The notes: generated by a model not told the origin, from the sequence alone. A stretch of DNA of 64,000 nucleotides from Clostridia bacterium (GCA_017532825.1 JAFXIT010000041.1:1-64000); one strand, 5' to 3'; counted from the first letter of the stretch, positions 9,299-18,841 are shown. Numbers and translations are program-made.

Positions 9299-9333
9299 TA
9301 AAAAGGACAGACCTTTCAGTCTGTCCTTTTTTC
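9299..9333 (+). terminator. Bidirectional-looking terminator
   Basis: AAAAGGACAGAC (9301-9312) pairs with GTCTGTCCTTTT (9319-9330), flanked by A and T runs, between convergent genes. Confidence 0.85.
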
Positions 9334-9341
9334 ATCAAATA

Positions 9342-10796
9342 TCAATAGCCAAAGAGCTTATCTATCTCGGCCTGCATCCTTTGGGCAAAGGTCTCGCAGA
9401 CGGCATCTGCGGAGTCGGCTCTGAGTATCTCCGGGACCATATCCTTGATTACCTGACGGGTATCCACAGACAGTCTTGCGGTGTTGAAAGACGTATTGGG
9501 GAGGAGGTATTCAAGTATCATCTCGACCGACTCATCGTCCCGCATAAACCCTCTTGCAAAGGTCGCATACTCATCGGGGTCGTTGAGGACGGATGCAAGT
9601 CTGCCCATGATGTATGCAGAGGTATCAACGTTCCTGTTTGCCGTCTCAAGCGAGAAGCCGTAAAGGTCGGGGATAACGTGGCTGTACTCGGTGGCATTGG
9701 GTCCCATCGGGAAGGGAATATAGCCGTAATCTTGGGTCATAACTGTGTTGCATTTGCCATAAATATACCCAAAGTCACCGCACCAGAGGACCATGAAGCC
9801 CTGCTTCCCCGCATAGAAGTTATACCTCCTGTCTCCGCTGCCATATTCATAATCCACTCCGACGCTCACGTCCCGGTCGTTAGCTATTCTGTTGAACCAT
9901 TCGACGGCCGTCTTAAATTCATCGGTGTCGGCATTAGTACGCCATTTGCCGTCGTTTCCGAGGGAATTTATGGGAATATTGGAGGTTATCTCAACGGTAT
10001 CGTTAGTTAAGATCTGATACCCGTCTATCCCCGTACTCTCGTCGGAGACCGCTCGGCATATCTCCTCGAACCTGTCCCAGGTCCAGGCGCGGTCTCTGAC
10101 CATTTGGTAGATGTCCTCGGCGGGATAGCCGGCTTCGGCGCAAAGACGTTTGTTAAAGGCAAGGGCATGACCCCAGGGAGCGCTGAAGTACCGTCCCGAG
10201 ACCGAAAACGCCCAGACGTTTTCGCCGTCAAGCCCAAGGGAGGCGTTTGTCATATGGATATCGACCTGTTCGGGGTCGGATACGTCAAGCCCTGCCGCCT
10301 TTATCTTGTCGGTATTGAGGGGCTTGATATAACCCTTGACCGCAAGGGGTATCCAGTACTGGTGGCGCAGATGGACGAAATCAGCTGTTGCCTTGTTGGC
10401 TCTGCCGTTAGCCGCAATCGTCTCATAGGGAAAGCTATCAAGATTGACAAAGGTGATGACGATGTCGAGCTCGGCCTCAAGGGCTTCATAGGCTCGGATG
10501 AGCTGATTTGTCATAGCGTCGGTGGCAGAGGTGACAAAAAAGGTGTTCTCGCCATGTCCCCGCTCCCCTGCAATAATGAACTCATAGCCGCCAAAGGTAA
10601 GGTCGGTCGGGGGTGTTGTTGTTGCTTCGGTGGTCGCCGCAGTAGTCGTTGCTCTTGGCGTCGATTTAGTAGTGGCGCTCGTTTTGGCGGTGGTCTTCTG
10701 CCAAGGAATGTCTTCCTTGCCCCCACAGGAGGCAAGCAGTGTCATAAGCAAGACAAGGGGCAGCAGGATCTGCAGGACTTTTTTGGTTGTTTTCAT
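9342..10796 (-). CDS. Extracellular solute-binding lipoprotein (orphan)
   Basis: 484 residues. The signal peptide has lipobox LLASC (Cys about 24), then a Thr/Ala/Pro-rich spacer to about residue 65, then a family-1-like solute-binding fold with typical blocks (YEALEAELDIVITFVN, WGHALAFNKRLCAEAGYP, NFYAGKQGFMVLWCGDFGY). This resembles sugar-type ABC-binding proteins of Clostridia. No permease or ATPase gene adjoins it, so the partners must be elsewhere. The ligand is unknown. The promoter carries a perfect 16-bp palindrome at the expected transcript start, which suggests repression by a dimeric regulator. Confidence 0.82.
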   Translation of the reverse strand: MKTTKKVLQILLPLVLLMTLLASCGGKEDIPWQKTTAKTSATTKSTPRATTTAATTEATTTPPTDLTFGGYEFIIAGERGHGENTFFVTSATDAMTNQLIRAYEALEAELDIVITFVNLDSFPYETIAANGRANKATADFVHLRHQYWIPLAVKGYIKPLNTDKIKAAGLDVSDPEQVDIHMTNASLGLDGENVWAFSVSGRYFSAPWGHALAFNKRLCAEAGYPAEDIYQMVRDRAWTWDRFEEICRAVSDESTGIDGYQILTNDTVEITSNIPINSLGNDGKWRTNADTDEFKTAVEWFNRIANDRDVSVGVDYEYGSGDRRYNFYAGKQGFMVLWCGDFGYIYGKCNTVMTQDYGYIPFPMGPNATEYSHVIPDLYGFSLETANRNVDTSAYIMGRLASVLNDPDEYATFARGFMRDDESVEMILEYLLPNTSFNTARLSVDTRQVIKDMVPEILRADSADAVCETFAQRMQAEIDKLFGY

Positions 10797-10823
10797 TTGT
10801 TCTTACCTCCGTTTTGTTATATT

Positions 10824-10874
10824 TGCGGAACTTTCCGCACTTTTATTATAACAGAGGTCAATGTAATCTGTCAA
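10824..10874 (-). promoter_or_regulatory. Promoter with palindromic operator for the orphan binding protein
   Basis: On the minus strand, TTGACA (10874-10869), 18-bp spacer, TATAAT (10850-10845). The palindrome TGCGGAACTTTCCGCA (10824-10839) overlaps the predicted start of transcription. Confidence 0.65.
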
Positions 10875-10896
10875 CACTTTATTGCAGGATTCCAAC

Positions 10897-10922
10897 AAAA
10901 AAGGACCTTACGGTCCTTTTTA
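10897..10922 (-). terminator. Terminator of the MocR gene
   Basis: AAGGACC/GGTCCTT hairpin with a T run on the minus strand, touching the MocR stop codon. Confidence 0.8.
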
Positions 10923-12254
10923 TTATACCTGCCATACTTCCCGCAGCACCGACGCATAGTAAGAGATCTCCGACTCGGTAAGAGAGCCGTAGCCAAGCAT
11001 CACGCAGGAGGTATACTGTTTAGGGATGCCCTGCATAAAATAGGGTGATATCGGATATACCTTTATCCGCTTTTGTGCGGCACGGTCAACAAGCTCGGCT
11101 TCGCTCAGTCCGGGGAGCTTTACGATGATATGGTGACCTGCATTTTCTCCGAATATCTCACAGTCCCTAAAGACGTCGGTCAGCAAAGCACGCTTCTTTG
11201 CATATACCGAGCGCATACGGTTGAGGTGGCGTTCAAAATATCCGCCGTTAATAAACAGTGCAAGGGTCTGCTGTTCAAGTCTTGACACCGCCGAAAGGTA
11301 TACCGGTGAGAATGCCGCAAGAAGCTCTCCGGGAAGCACGGCGTAGCTTATCTTGAGGGACGGTGCGATGCACTTCGAGAAGGTGCCTATATAGACGACT
11401 CTGTCATACCTGTCAAGGCTCTTTATCGGCGGCAGAGGACGGCCTGAGTAGCGAAATTCGCTGTCGTAATCGTCCTCAATAATATACCTGCCGCTGTCGG
11501 ATGCAGCCCAGTTGAGCAATGCCACACGCTCGGCAACGGGAAGGCTGTATCCAAGCGGAAACTGGTGGGACGGTGTAAGATATATTGCCGCAGCTTCGGA
11601 GTCTGACAGCTGTGAGAGATCGTAGAGGGGGTGTGTCTCCCTCCCCATTGCCCTGAAAACCGCTTCGGCACTTCTGTATACAGGCTCCTCGGTTGCTATG
11701 GTCCCCTTGGGAAGTATACCGCAGAGCATTCTGAGAAGGCTTCCCGTGCCACCGCCTACGATGACCGATTCGGGATCGCAGTCGATGCTTCTCGATTGCC
11801 GCAGGTAGGCACATATCGCCGTTTTTAAGGATGCATCGCCCTGCGGCGGAGGTGGCAGGAGCATATCCTCCCCCGTTTGCTCAACGCTCTGCCGCAAAAG
11901 CCTGCGCCAGATAGTGTACGGAAAATGCTCACGGTCTACTCTGTACGGTGAAAAATCGGCCTCGAACTCCTCTTCCCTCTCCGCCTTGGACTTTATCGGG
12001 TCGGCGGTAAAGTGTATCAGCTCGTCAATGGCCTTGACAAAGAAACCGCTTCTCTCCTTCGCCTCGATATACCCCTCGTCCTCAAGCCTTGCATAGGCCG
12101 CAGTAACGGTATTTATGCTCACGCCCAGGCGTGCCGCCATTTCCCGCTTGGATGGAAGCTTGGTTAAGGGAGCGTAGTCGCCACGCTGTATTTGGTCCTT
12201 GAGCTGACTGTAAAGCTGTTCCCACAGAAAACCCTTTTCAATTCCTACGTTCAT
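10923..12254 (-). CDS. MocR/PdxR-type GntR regulator with aminotransferase domain
   Basis: 443 residues from ATG 12254. The upstream ATG at 12278 is rejected because it sits almost at the -10 box. An N-terminal GntR winged helix (residues 5-75: KLPSKREMAARLGVSINTVTAAY) is joined by a linker to a class-I aminotransferase fold with the PLP-binding lysine in YIGTFSKCIAPSLK. MocR regulators sense PLP and often control vitamin B6 genes. This one is divergent from an ECF S component, with three spaced TGGT repeats between them, so control of that transporter is likely. The effector is inferred. Confidence 0.9.
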   Translation of the reverse strand: MNVGIEKGFLWEQLYSQLKDQIQRGDYAPLTKLPSKREMAARLGVSINTVTAAYARLEDEGYIEAKERSGFFVKAIDELIHFTADPIKSKAEREEEFEADFSPYRVDREHFPYTIWRRLLRQSVEQTGEDMLLPPPPQGDASLKTAICAYLRQSRSIDCDPESVIVGGGTGSLLRMLCGILPKGTIATEEPVYRSAEAVFRAMGRETHPLYDLSQLSDSEAAAIYLTPSHQFPLGYSLPVAERVALLNWAASDSGRYIIEDDYDSEFRYSGRPLPPIKSLDRYDRVVYIGTFSKCIAPSLKISYAVLPGELLAAFSPVYLSAVSRLEQQTLALFINGGYFERHLNRMRSVYAKKRALLTDVFRDCEIFGENAGHHIIVKLPGLSEAELVDRAAQKRIKVYPISPYFMQGIPKQYTSCVMLGYGSLTESEISYYASVLREVWQV

Positions 12255-12269
12255 CTCGCCGCCCCCAAC

Positions 12270-12328
12270 TGGTACCATAAATTTATTATAATCTGGTCAT
12301 TTTATTGGTATCAGATATATTATATAAT
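12270..12328. promoter_or_regulatory. Divergent MocR/ECF promoter region with phased TGGT repeats
   Basis: Direct repeats TGGTAC (12270), TGGTCA (12294) and TGGTAT (12306) begin 24 and 12 bp apart, so all face the same side of the helix. Opposed -10 boxes are present: TATAAT on minus (12290-12285) toward the regulator and TATAAT on plus (12323-12328) toward the transporter. The plus promoter lacks a good -35, consistent with activation. Confidence 0.6.
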
Positions 12329-12360
12329 ATCGGCAACAAAAAGTAAAGAGGGCTTAAACA

Positions 12361-12930
12361 ATGAAAGATCGCAAGGCACTGTACGTGACCGTCTACGTAG
12401 CTATTATGGCTGCAATAATATTTGTGGCAACCTATTTTATACGTATTGAGATACCCACTCCGACCGGTCCGACCAACATCAAGATGGGAAATATACTCTG
12501 TCTTGTGGCTGGTATGCTCTTTGGCGGGATATACGGCGGACTGGCTGCGGGAATAGGCAGCGTATTTTTTGACCTTCTCAATCCTGCATATATTTCAAGC
12601 GCACCCTTTACGCTGGTATTTTTCTTTACCATGGGTGCTGTATGCGGCTTTATCTCCCACTCGGGCGGTGCCAAGGGGCTTTCTACGACCCGTAACGCCA
12701 TCGGCGCTATCTGCGGCGCGTTGAGCTATTTTGTCCTCCACATCGGCAAGAACATCGTTATGCTCGTCATTGCAGGAAGCGAATTTATCCCCGCCGTAAC
12801 GGCTAACGTAGCAAAGATGATAACAAGCGGCATCAATGCAGGCATTGCAGTTGTCGTCTCGGTGCTGATCGCAAAACCGCTGAACAGCCTGCTTCGCAAG
12901 GCAGGAGTTCTTGCAAGGATCGGCAAATAA
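12361..12930 (+). CDS. ECF transporter S component (candidate vitamin B6 uptake)
   Basis: 189 residues with five or six hydrophobic segments. The pattern fits ECF S components: a helix near the N-terminus (VYVAIMAAIIFVATYF) followed by IKMGNILCLVAGMLFGG. S components bind a vitamin in the membrane and share the EcfA1-EcfA2-EcfT module, which is encoded at 21.5-24.0 kb here. The neighbouring divergent MocR/PdxR-type regulator points to pyridoxine or a relative as ligand; this is inference, and the sequence itself does not fix the substrate. AGAGGG precedes ATG. Confidence 0.82.
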   Translation: MKDRKALYVTVYVAIMAAIIFVATYFIRIEIPTPTGPTNIKMGNILCLVAGMLFGGIYGGLAAGIGSVFFDLLNPAYISSAPFTLVFFFTMGAVCGFISHSGGAKGLSTTRNAIGAICGALSYFVLHIGKNIVMLVIAGSEFIPAVTANVAKMITSGINAGIAVVVSVLIAKPLNSLLRKAGVLARIGK

Positions 12931-12942
12931 CAGAAAAAAACA

Positions 12943-12977
12943 AACCGTCCGCAGTAAAAGCGGACGGTTATTTTTTA
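12943..12977 (+). terminator. Bidirectional terminator
   Basis: AACCGTCCGC (12943-12952) pairs with GCGGACGGTT (12960-12969), with T runs on both sides, between the convergent S component and NlpC/P60 genes. Confidence 0.88.
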
Positions 12978-12988
12978 TGTAGTCTGAT

Positions 12989-13882
12989 TTAGTCGTTGGG
13001 CTCGGTGATGAGGCGTCTTGCACAAACGAAGGTGTTCTTGTAGTAACCGGAGGCCATATTGGTTATCTGGACAGGCTTTCCGACCTTGGGTGCGTGGATA
13101 AACTGACCGTCTCCGACATAGATACCGACGTGGCTTATACCGCCGTTGCCGTTGGTGGAGAAGAACACGAGGTCGCCCGGCATAAGGTCTTCATAATCTA
13201 TGGCGACACCGTCGAGGTACTGCTGGACACGGTATCTGATGGTGTAACCGCATTCATTGTAGACCCACTGGGTAAGTCCGCTGCAGTCAAAGCCCTGGGT
13301 AGGAGTCGATCCGCCCCAAACGTACTTGATGCCGAGATACTTCTTTGCGGTCTCGACGATACGCATACCCTCTTTGAGCAGCCAGTCGCTGTTATCGTCT
13401 TCCTCGTTTACGCCTATGGGTTCAAGGTACTGACCGTACATATAACCCGTGACGTTGTTGCTTTCGACCTTATACCAGCCGTTTTCAATGCCGAGGACCT
13501 TGACGGTCATGCCCTGGGAAAGGACACGCATTGCAATGGAGGCGGTGGTAGGCTTACTGCGAAGGTTTACGAAGGATCCGGTAACGGTTGCATATCCGAG
13601 GTCAGCCTCGGTAGATACCATGGGCTCGACGTAGTCGGCACTCATATATCCGGTAAGACCGTTGTAGCTTATGTTGTACCAGTTGCCCGTCTTTCCGAGG
13701 ATAACGAGCTTGGTTCCCTTGGGGAGAGTCTGCAGCCATTTCCCGCCGATGGATGCGGAAGCACGTACGTTGACGTACGATCCGGTGACAACACCGCCCA
13801 TAACGTCCGCAAAAGCAGAAACAGTCAAAACAGACACAAGTATAATAATAAGAAGCAGGTACTTTATTCCCTTCCTGTTCAT
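12989..13882 (-). CDS. Secreted NlpC/P60 endopeptidase with two SH3b domains
   Basis: 297 residues. Signal peptide 1-25 (cleavage near AFA-D), two bacterial SH3 repeats (about 33-90 and 95-155, each containing VNVRASAS- or VNLRSKPT-like strands), then a catalytic NlpC/P60 domain with Cys in FDCSGLTQWVY, His in GGISHVGIYVGDG and a third polar His in FIHAPKVG. Family members cleave gamma-D-Glu-diamino-acid bonds of peptidoglycan stem peptides. It is monocistronic with a clear promoter upstream. Confidence 0.93.
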   Translation of the reverse strand: MNRKGIKYLLLIIILVSVLTVSAFADVMGGVVTGSYVNVRASASIGGKWLQTLPKGTKLVILGKTGNWYNISYNGLTGYMSADYVEPMVSTEADLGYATVTGSFVNLRSKPTTASIAMRVLSQGMTVKVLGIENGWYKVESNNVTGYMYGQYLEPIGVNEEDDNSDWLLKEGMRIVETAKKYLGIKYVWGGSTPTQGFDCSGLTQWVYNECGYTIRYRVQQYLDGVAIDYEDLMPGDLVFFSTNGNGGISHVGIYVGDGQFIHAPKVGKPVQITNMASGYYKNTFVCARRLITEPND

Positions 13883-13958
13883 ATTACACCCTCCAAATAT
13901 ATACTAATCATCAGTAGTAAACAGTCCTTATTAATCCCATACCTATGAGACTAAAGGT

Positions 13959-13987
13959 AGTATATCATTTTGTTACTCTTTTGTCAA
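13959..13987 (-). promoter_or_regulatory. NlpC/P60 gene promoter
   Basis: Minus-strand TTGACA (13987-13982), 17 bp, TATACT (13964-13959). The rest of 13883-14081 is AT-rich without a recognisable gene. Confidence 0.75.
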
Positions 13988-14081
13988 TCTTTTTTTCGAC
14001 GGGAAAGTCGCAACAGCGATTTTTTGTGATTGTGCATAAAATGCGACAGCAAGATTTGTGCAGTTTCGCCAATATAATATC

Positions 14082-14747
14082 CTATTTTCTCCTGCTTTGT
14101 CTAATCCCGGGAAGCGTAACACCTGTAAAGGGAGGGTTGTCCCTTTGTCTTTTTATGCTCAGGACGAACTGAGCAATGCAGCCGAGGAAGAAGGTAAATA
14201 TCACCGCAACCGCAAGTACGACAAGGTCTACCACCGCCTTTTCACGGATGATGAGTCCTGCATTTACATCAAACATAAACGCAACTACGGTATTGAGCAT
14301 ATCAAGCAAAAGGTAAAGAAAGCTTGCAGGTACCGTATAGAGAAGTGTGTTAAAGAAGTAGTACTTTTTATTTTTCATATTGTAGCCAAGGTGCAATATG
14401 AAAAGCAGCAGCGGGACGCCCACCGCCCCGACAAAGGAATTGCCGAGCATCAGCATGTCTCTTGCGGCGACTGCGAACTCAAGGGTCGACGGAAAGAAGG
14501 CAAGCACGCTCGCTCCGAACCAAAGAACGCAATACACCAGATAAAGCGCCATAACCGGCAGATAGGTAATAAAGGTCAGCGGAGAGGAGTCCCTCCAGAT
14601 ATGCAGCGTTGCACGGAGCAAGCCCATATCTGCATACTTCTCCCCCAGCTCCTCCTCGGTGGGAGGCGGTACGACCGGCTTTGGCGGTATGTATTTTTTC
14701 GGCTGATGGCCCGAACGGTTCCTGCCTGGATGTTTCTTATTTGCCAT
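14082..14747 (-). CDS. Uncharacterised membrane protein
   Basis: 221 residues from ATG 14747. The N-terminus is basic and proline-rich (KYIPPKPVVPPPTEEELG), followed by about five hydrophobic segments (for example FITYLPVMALYLVYCVLWF and VVDLVVLAVAVIFTFFLGC) and a basic tail. No family is recognised. It is the last gene of the long minus-strand run that begins at 24.9 kb and follows the deacetylase-like gene by about 10 bp. An integral membrane role is the only safe statement. Confidence 0.7.
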   Translation of the reverse strand: MANKKHPGRNRSGHQPKKYIPPKPVVPPPTEEELGEKYADMGLLRATLHIWRDSSPLTFITYLPVMALYLVYCVLWFGASVLAFFPSTLEFAVAARDMLMLGNSFVGAVGVPLLLFILHLGYNMKNKKYYFFNTLLYTVPASFLYLLLDMLNTVVAFMFDVNAGLIIREKAVVDLVVLAVAVIFTFFLGCIAQFVLSIKRQRDNPPFTGVTLPGIRQSRRK

Positions 14748-14757
14748 AATCAAGATC

Positions 14758-15915
14758 TCACTTTATAAGCTCACAGAGCGTATTTATAACGTCCGCCTTG
14801 ACAAGGCGGTCTCTTTTGGGCAGCTGCAGGTCGATATCTCTACCCTCACAGATCCGCTCAAGTATCCCTGCGAATTCCGAGGGGGTCAGTGCCTTGTACT
14901 TCAAGCGTGTATCCCAACCGTTTGCGCAGGCGTAGAACAGCCCTGCTGTAGTTGCCCTGCAGGGCGGAGAGAAGAAGTCCTTCTCGCTTTGACGGTTGAC
15001 TTCAAACTCGGGCTCTGTCTTAAATACCCTTGAGCGGAAGTAATCGAGCATTATCTCCCGAGGGGTAAGCATAGCATACACCTCTGCGGCAGATATTGCG
15101 GAGCCCGGTCTGAGGGTATTGTCACGGCAGAGAACGGCCCGTCCCTGCATAAGCATTTGGTATGTCGCTTCGAAGCAGGAATGCCCCTCCGATATATCGG
15201 AAAAGGGTGCCCTTGCAAGAAGCTCCGATGCCGACAGGGCCTTGTAGCCGTGTTTTTTTAGTACGGCAAGAAGTGCCTTAAGCGCGGAGCTTCCGCTTAC
15301 GGCAATGACCCACCCCGTTATCATATTAGGTATTTTATCAAGCGACTCCGAAAGCTTCGCTATCTTATCCGGCTTGTCCTCCGAAAAGGTCTGACGCGGG
15401 CAGATATACTGCGCTCCGAGTGCCGAAAAAAGGTCGAATATGCTGTACTCGTCGGCAGTAAGCTCGGTGTTCCCGACGGCCGTAACAAATGGCAGGTCGC
15501 CTGCAAGGGTACAAAGCCTCCTGCGGTCAGCCGCCGCATCCTCAAGGGAGGAAAAGCCCTTTTTTCCAAAGAAAAGCTCTGATTTAAGGGGACTGTAGCT
15601 CCACCCCGCTCCCGCAAGGTCGTGTCCCTCGGAGACTATCCTTTGGGCGAGCTCGGGACACTCCGAAAGAGCACCGTTTTGCGGCGGAATGTGATGGTAT
15701 CTTCTCCCCTGCGGATTTTCCGAGGTCGAACCGAACACCTCAAACACAGCCTTAGCGGAATACTCAGAGAGTATCCCAAGCTGTTCCTCTACCGTTGCGC
15801 CTGCGTACGAGGGCTTGATAAGCAGTATGACTTCCTTTTTATCCGTCCTCACCCGTTCGATACGGCGGCAGGCGGACAGTATGTGGGCTCCCGAGAGACG
15901 TTGGAAACGGTTCAC
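14758..15915 (-). CDS. Degenerate polysaccharide-deacetylase-like protein with SLH-like tail
   Basis: 385 residues from GTG 15915, 18 bp after the ClpE-like gene. The N-terminal half has the outline of a NodB fold: a hydrophobic strand, AKAVFEVFGS, then ELAQRIVSEGHDLAGAGWSYS, which corresponds to the usual His-containing 'EGHEIGNHTWSH' block. Here the catalytic or metal His residues of that block are absent. The middle contains DNTLRPGSAISAAEVYAML, which resembles an S-layer-homology repeat. No signal peptide is evident. Possibly a non-catalytic carbohydrate-binding relative; assignment is tentative. Confidence 0.5.
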   Translation of the reverse strand: MNRFQRLSGAHILSACRRIERVRTDKKEVILLIKPSYAGATVEEQLGILSEYSAKAVFEVFGSTSENPQGRRYHHIPPQNGALSECPELAQRIVSEGHDLAGAGWSYSPLKSELFFGKKGFSSLEDAAADRRRLCTLAGDLPFVTAVGNTELTADEYSIFDLFSALGAQYICPRQTFSEDKPDKIAKLSESLDKIPNMITGWVIAVSGSSALKALLAVLKKHGYKALSASELLARAPFSDISEGHSCFEATYQMLMQGRAVLCRDNTLRPGSAISAAEVYAMLTPREIMLDYFRSRVFKTEPEFEVNRQSEKDFFSPPCRATTAGLFYACANGWDTRLKYKALTPSEFAGILERICEGRDIDLQLPKRDRLVKADVINTLCELIK

Positions 15916-15933
15916 TTTGCCATCAGGCCTTCC

Positions 15934-18240
15934 TTAGTTTAGAGTGTTTACGGCTATGTCGCCGTCCTGCACGGATACGGCTATACCGATCACCGGTGTG
16001 TCATAACCGGCAATTATTGCGCCGGCGGCAGGGTCTTCTATCTTCTTTTGGATGAGTCTGCGGAGATTTCTTGCACCGTACTTGACCGAGTAGGACTCTC
16101 TTGCAAGGTACTCCACCGCTTCGTCACTGCAGGTAAATGCGATCCCCCGCTCGGAGAGATTGTCCTTGAGCTCGCCAAGCATTATCCTTGCGATAGACTC
16201 AAAGTCCACCTGCGTGAGCTGGTTGAAGGTTATTATCTCGTCAACACGGTTGATAAATTCCGGACGGAGGAACTCCTCAAGAGCCTTGGAGGTCTTCTCT
16301 CCGGTCTTATCCGACACCGTTCCTCCAAAGCCGGCCGAGCCGCTGGAGCGGGTACTTCCCGCATTAGTGGTCATAACGAGGATGGCGTTTTCAAAGCTTA
16401 CAAGCCTTCCGTGGGAGTCGGTGACTCTGCCCTCGTCAAGTATCTGAAGCAGGATATTCAGCACGTCGGGGTTTGCCTTTTCTATCTCGTCAAAGAGCAC
16501 CACGCTGTAGGGCTTTCTTCTGATCTTTTCGGTCAGCTGTCCCGCTTCGTCGTAGCCTACGTATCCCGGAGGCGAGCCTATAAGACGGCTTACGCTGTGC
16601 TTTTCCATAAACTCCGACATATCCAGCTTTATAAGGGCCTCGGGAGCATCAAAGAGGTCCATGGCAAGACGGCGTACAAGCTCGGTCTTTCCCACGCCCG
16701 TCGGCCCCGCAAAGATAAAGGATACCGGCTTGCGCTTGGGCGAGATGCCCGCACGGCTGCGCTTTATGGCGGCGGCGACCGCCGAAACGGCGGTGTCCTG
16801 ACCGACAATGTGCTCCTTTAGGCGTTGTTCAAGCTTATCTATCTTTCCGAATTCGGTCTGGGTGACCTTGGAGGCGGGTATCTTCGTCCAGAGCTCTATG
16901 ACCCTGGCAAGGTCCTCTACGGTCATATTGGGGCGTGTACGGTCGATGCCGTCAAGCTCAAGCTGCAGCCTTATCTCGCTGCTTCTGAGGTCGGCAAGCT
17001 CCCTATAGCCCTCCTCGGAGGTATCGTTTATCTTCTCGTCACGCTTGGCACGTACCTCGGCAAGCTCTTTTTCAAGGCATACCGCCTTTGCAAGGGCGGC
17101 ATTTCCGAGGTTGACCGAGCTTCCCGCCTCGTCTATAAGGTCGATGGCCTTATCGGGCAGGAATCTGTCGGTAATATACCTCTCGGAAAGCAGTACGGCG
17201 TAACGGGCGATCTCGGAGGAGATATTGACGCTGTGGAAGTCCTCATAGTAGCTTTTGATTCCGTTGAGTATCTTCACGCTGTCCTCTACCGACGGCTCGT
17301 TTACTGTCACCGGCTGGAATCTGCGCTCTAAGGCAGAGTCCTTTTCGATGTGCTTGCGGTATTCGTTAAAGGTCGTCGCACCGATGACCTGGACATCTCC
17401 CCTGGAAAGGGCGGGCTTGAGTATATTTGCGGCGTTCATCGAGCCCTCGGCGTCCCCCGCTCCGACAAGGTTGTGTACCTCGTCAATAACGAGAATGACG
17501 TTTCCAAGCTTCATTACCTCGTCAATAAGACCCTTCATACGGCTTTCGAACTGTCCGCGGAACTGAGTTCCTGCGACACAGGCGGTAAGGTCAAGAAGCC
17601 AGACCTCCTTGTCGGCAAGCTTGGAGGGGACGTCGCCCGACGTGATGCGAAGCGCAAGACCCTCTGCAATGGCGGTCTTACCGACACCCGGTTCGCCTAT
17701 AAGGCAGGGGTTATTCTTCTGACGGCGGTTGAGTATCTGCACAACACGCTCGATCTCCTCTTCCCTGCCTATTATCCTGTCGATACGTCCTGCCGCCGCC
17801 TTTTGGTTGAGGCTGACGCAGTAGGTATCAAGGAATTTGTACTTTTTCTTTTCCTTGCCGTTTTTGGGCTCGGAGGGCTGTACGGGACGGGGACCAGACG
17901 ACGGAGTCTGGGAGTCCTGGGGACGGCCGCCGAACAGACGGTCAAGGAAGGGAAACGTCGCCTTATTGCTGGCATCCTCTTCTCCGTCATCGGAGTCAAC
18001 GGGCATTATTGCAGACATACCGCCCTCGCCGCCAAGAGCCTCCATCATCTCGTTTGACATTCTCTCGAGATCCTCGTCGGTGATGCCCATATGCTGCATA
18101 AGGTCTCCGACCTGCTTTATTCCGAGTTCCCTTGCGCACTTGAGGCAGAGCCCCTCGCTTTTGGGAACGTTATCTTCCATTCTGGTTATAAACACCGATG
18201 CAAAATTCTTTTTGCACCTTGCACAGAGCATTCTGTCCAT
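15934..18240 (-). CDS. ClpE-like AAA+ unfoldase with N-terminal zinc finger
   Basis: 768 residues. The N-terminus has a CxxC...CxxC zinc finger (CARC at 6-9, CLKC at 32-35), as in ClpE, and lacks the Clp_N repeat domain of ClpC. A linker rich in Pro and charge (about 85-135) precedes AAA1, with Walker [10 protein letters not shown] at 182-190, a short coiled middle domain (near 395-430), and AAA2 with Walker [10 protein letters not shown] near residue 500 and a C-terminal D2-small domain. It should unfold proteins for ClpP; no clpP is nearby. It is translated from the pgsA-containing run, three bases after pgsA. Confidence 0.88.
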   Translation of the reverse strand: MDRMLCARCKKNFASVFITRMEDNVPKSEGLCLKCARELGIKQVGDLMQHMGITDEDLERMSNEMMEALGGEGGMSAIMPVDSDDGEEDASNKATFPFLDRLFGGRPQDSQTPSSGPRPVQPSEPKNGKEKKKYKFLDTYCVSLNQKAAAGRIDRIIGREEEIERVVQILNRRQKNNPCLIGEPGVGKTAIAEGLALRITSGDVPSKLADKEVWLLDLTACVAGTQFRGQFESRMKGLIDEVMKLGNVILVIDEVHNLVGAGDAEGSMNAANILKPALSRGDVQVIGATTFNEYRKHIEKDSALERRFQPVTVNEPSVEDSVKILNGIKSYYEDFHSVNISSEIARYAVLLSERYITDRFLPDKAIDLIDEAGSSVNLGNAALAKAVCLEKELAEVRAKRDEKINDTSEEGYRELADLRSSEIRLQLELDGIDRTRPNMTVEDLARVIELWTKIPASKVTQTEFGKIDKLEQRLKEHIVGQDTAVSAVAAAIKRSRAGISPKRKPVSFIFAGPTGVGKTELVRRLAMDLFDAPEALIKLDMSEFMEKHSVSRLIGSPPGYVGYDEAGQLTEKIRRKPYSVVLFDEIEKANPDVLNILLQILDEGRVTDSHGRLVSFENAILVMTTNAGSTRSSGSAGFGGTVSDKTGEKTSKALEEFLRPEFINRVDEIITFNQLTQVDFESIARIMLGELKDNLSERGIAFTCSDEAVEYLARESYSVKYGARNLRRLIQKKIEDPAAGAIIAGYDTPVIGIAVSVQDGDIAVNTLN

Positions 18241-18243
18241 TTG

Positions 18244-18825
18244 CTAAAAGCTCTCCTTCTCATCCGCAGAGGTTGGCTGGCCGGTCAGCAGGTCACGTTT
18301 TTTGAGCATTACCTTGACGTAAAGAACAAAGTAATTGACAAGCGCCGCTATCGCCAGTACCGTCACCACCGCAAAGATGTGGGGTATGGCAGGCTTGATA
18401 AATGCGCCGAAGATTATCGTAGATGCTATCGAAAAGCTGACTATAAAGGATACGATCTTTCCGAATTTGTTGGAGGGCATGACGTCCTCAAATTTACCTG
18501 CCATTCTGACGCCGCCGAGCATCATCATAAGCTCCTTGGTTATAAGTATGCAGAAAAGTATCCAGGGCATTATTCCGTCTACCGCAAGGCAGGCGAGTGC
18601 CGTAAGCTGTAAAAGCTTATCTGCCAGAGGGTCAAGCATTCTTCCGAGCTTTGTCACCTGGTTGTACTTTCTTGCAATGTATCCGTCCACTATGTCGGTA
18701 AGCGATGCAAGCACGAAAATAATACCTGCGATAAGGTAGCTCTGTTCAATGTTTGAAAGATACACTACCGCAAAGCAGGGTACCATTCCCAGTCTGATCA
18801 TGGTAAGTATGTTGGGTATATTCAT
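18244..18825 (-). CDS. pgsA: CDP-diacylglycerol-glycerol-3-phosphate 3-phosphatidyltransferase
   Basis: 193 residues. It contains the CDP-alcohol phosphotransferase signature DG-AR-G-D-D (DIVDGYIARKYNQVTK then LGRMLDPLADK) near residues 35-65 and about five transmembrane helices. It catalyses the committed step of phosphatidylglycerol synthesis. GGAGAT precedes ATG. It lies between a CvpA-like gene and the ClpE-like gene on the same strand, with gaps under 20 bp. Confidence 0.95.
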   Translation of the reverse strand: MNIPNILTMIRLGMVPCFAVVYLSNIEQSYLIAGIIFVLASLTDIVDGYIARKYNQVTKLGRMLDPLADKLLQLTALACLAVDGIMPWILFCILITKELMMMLGGVRMAGKFEDVMPSNKFGKIVSFIVSFSIASTIIFGAFIKPAIPHIFAVVTVLAIAALVNYFVLYVKVMLKKRDLLTGQPTSADEKESF

Positions 18826-18841
18826 TTAAAAAGCATCTCCT

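Noticed and set aside
12254-12278. Upstream ATG for the MocR gene
   Set aside because: It lies only seven bases from the -10 box, leaving no leader or ribosome-binding site; the ATG at 12254 has a GGCGAG context and fits the family's N-terminus.
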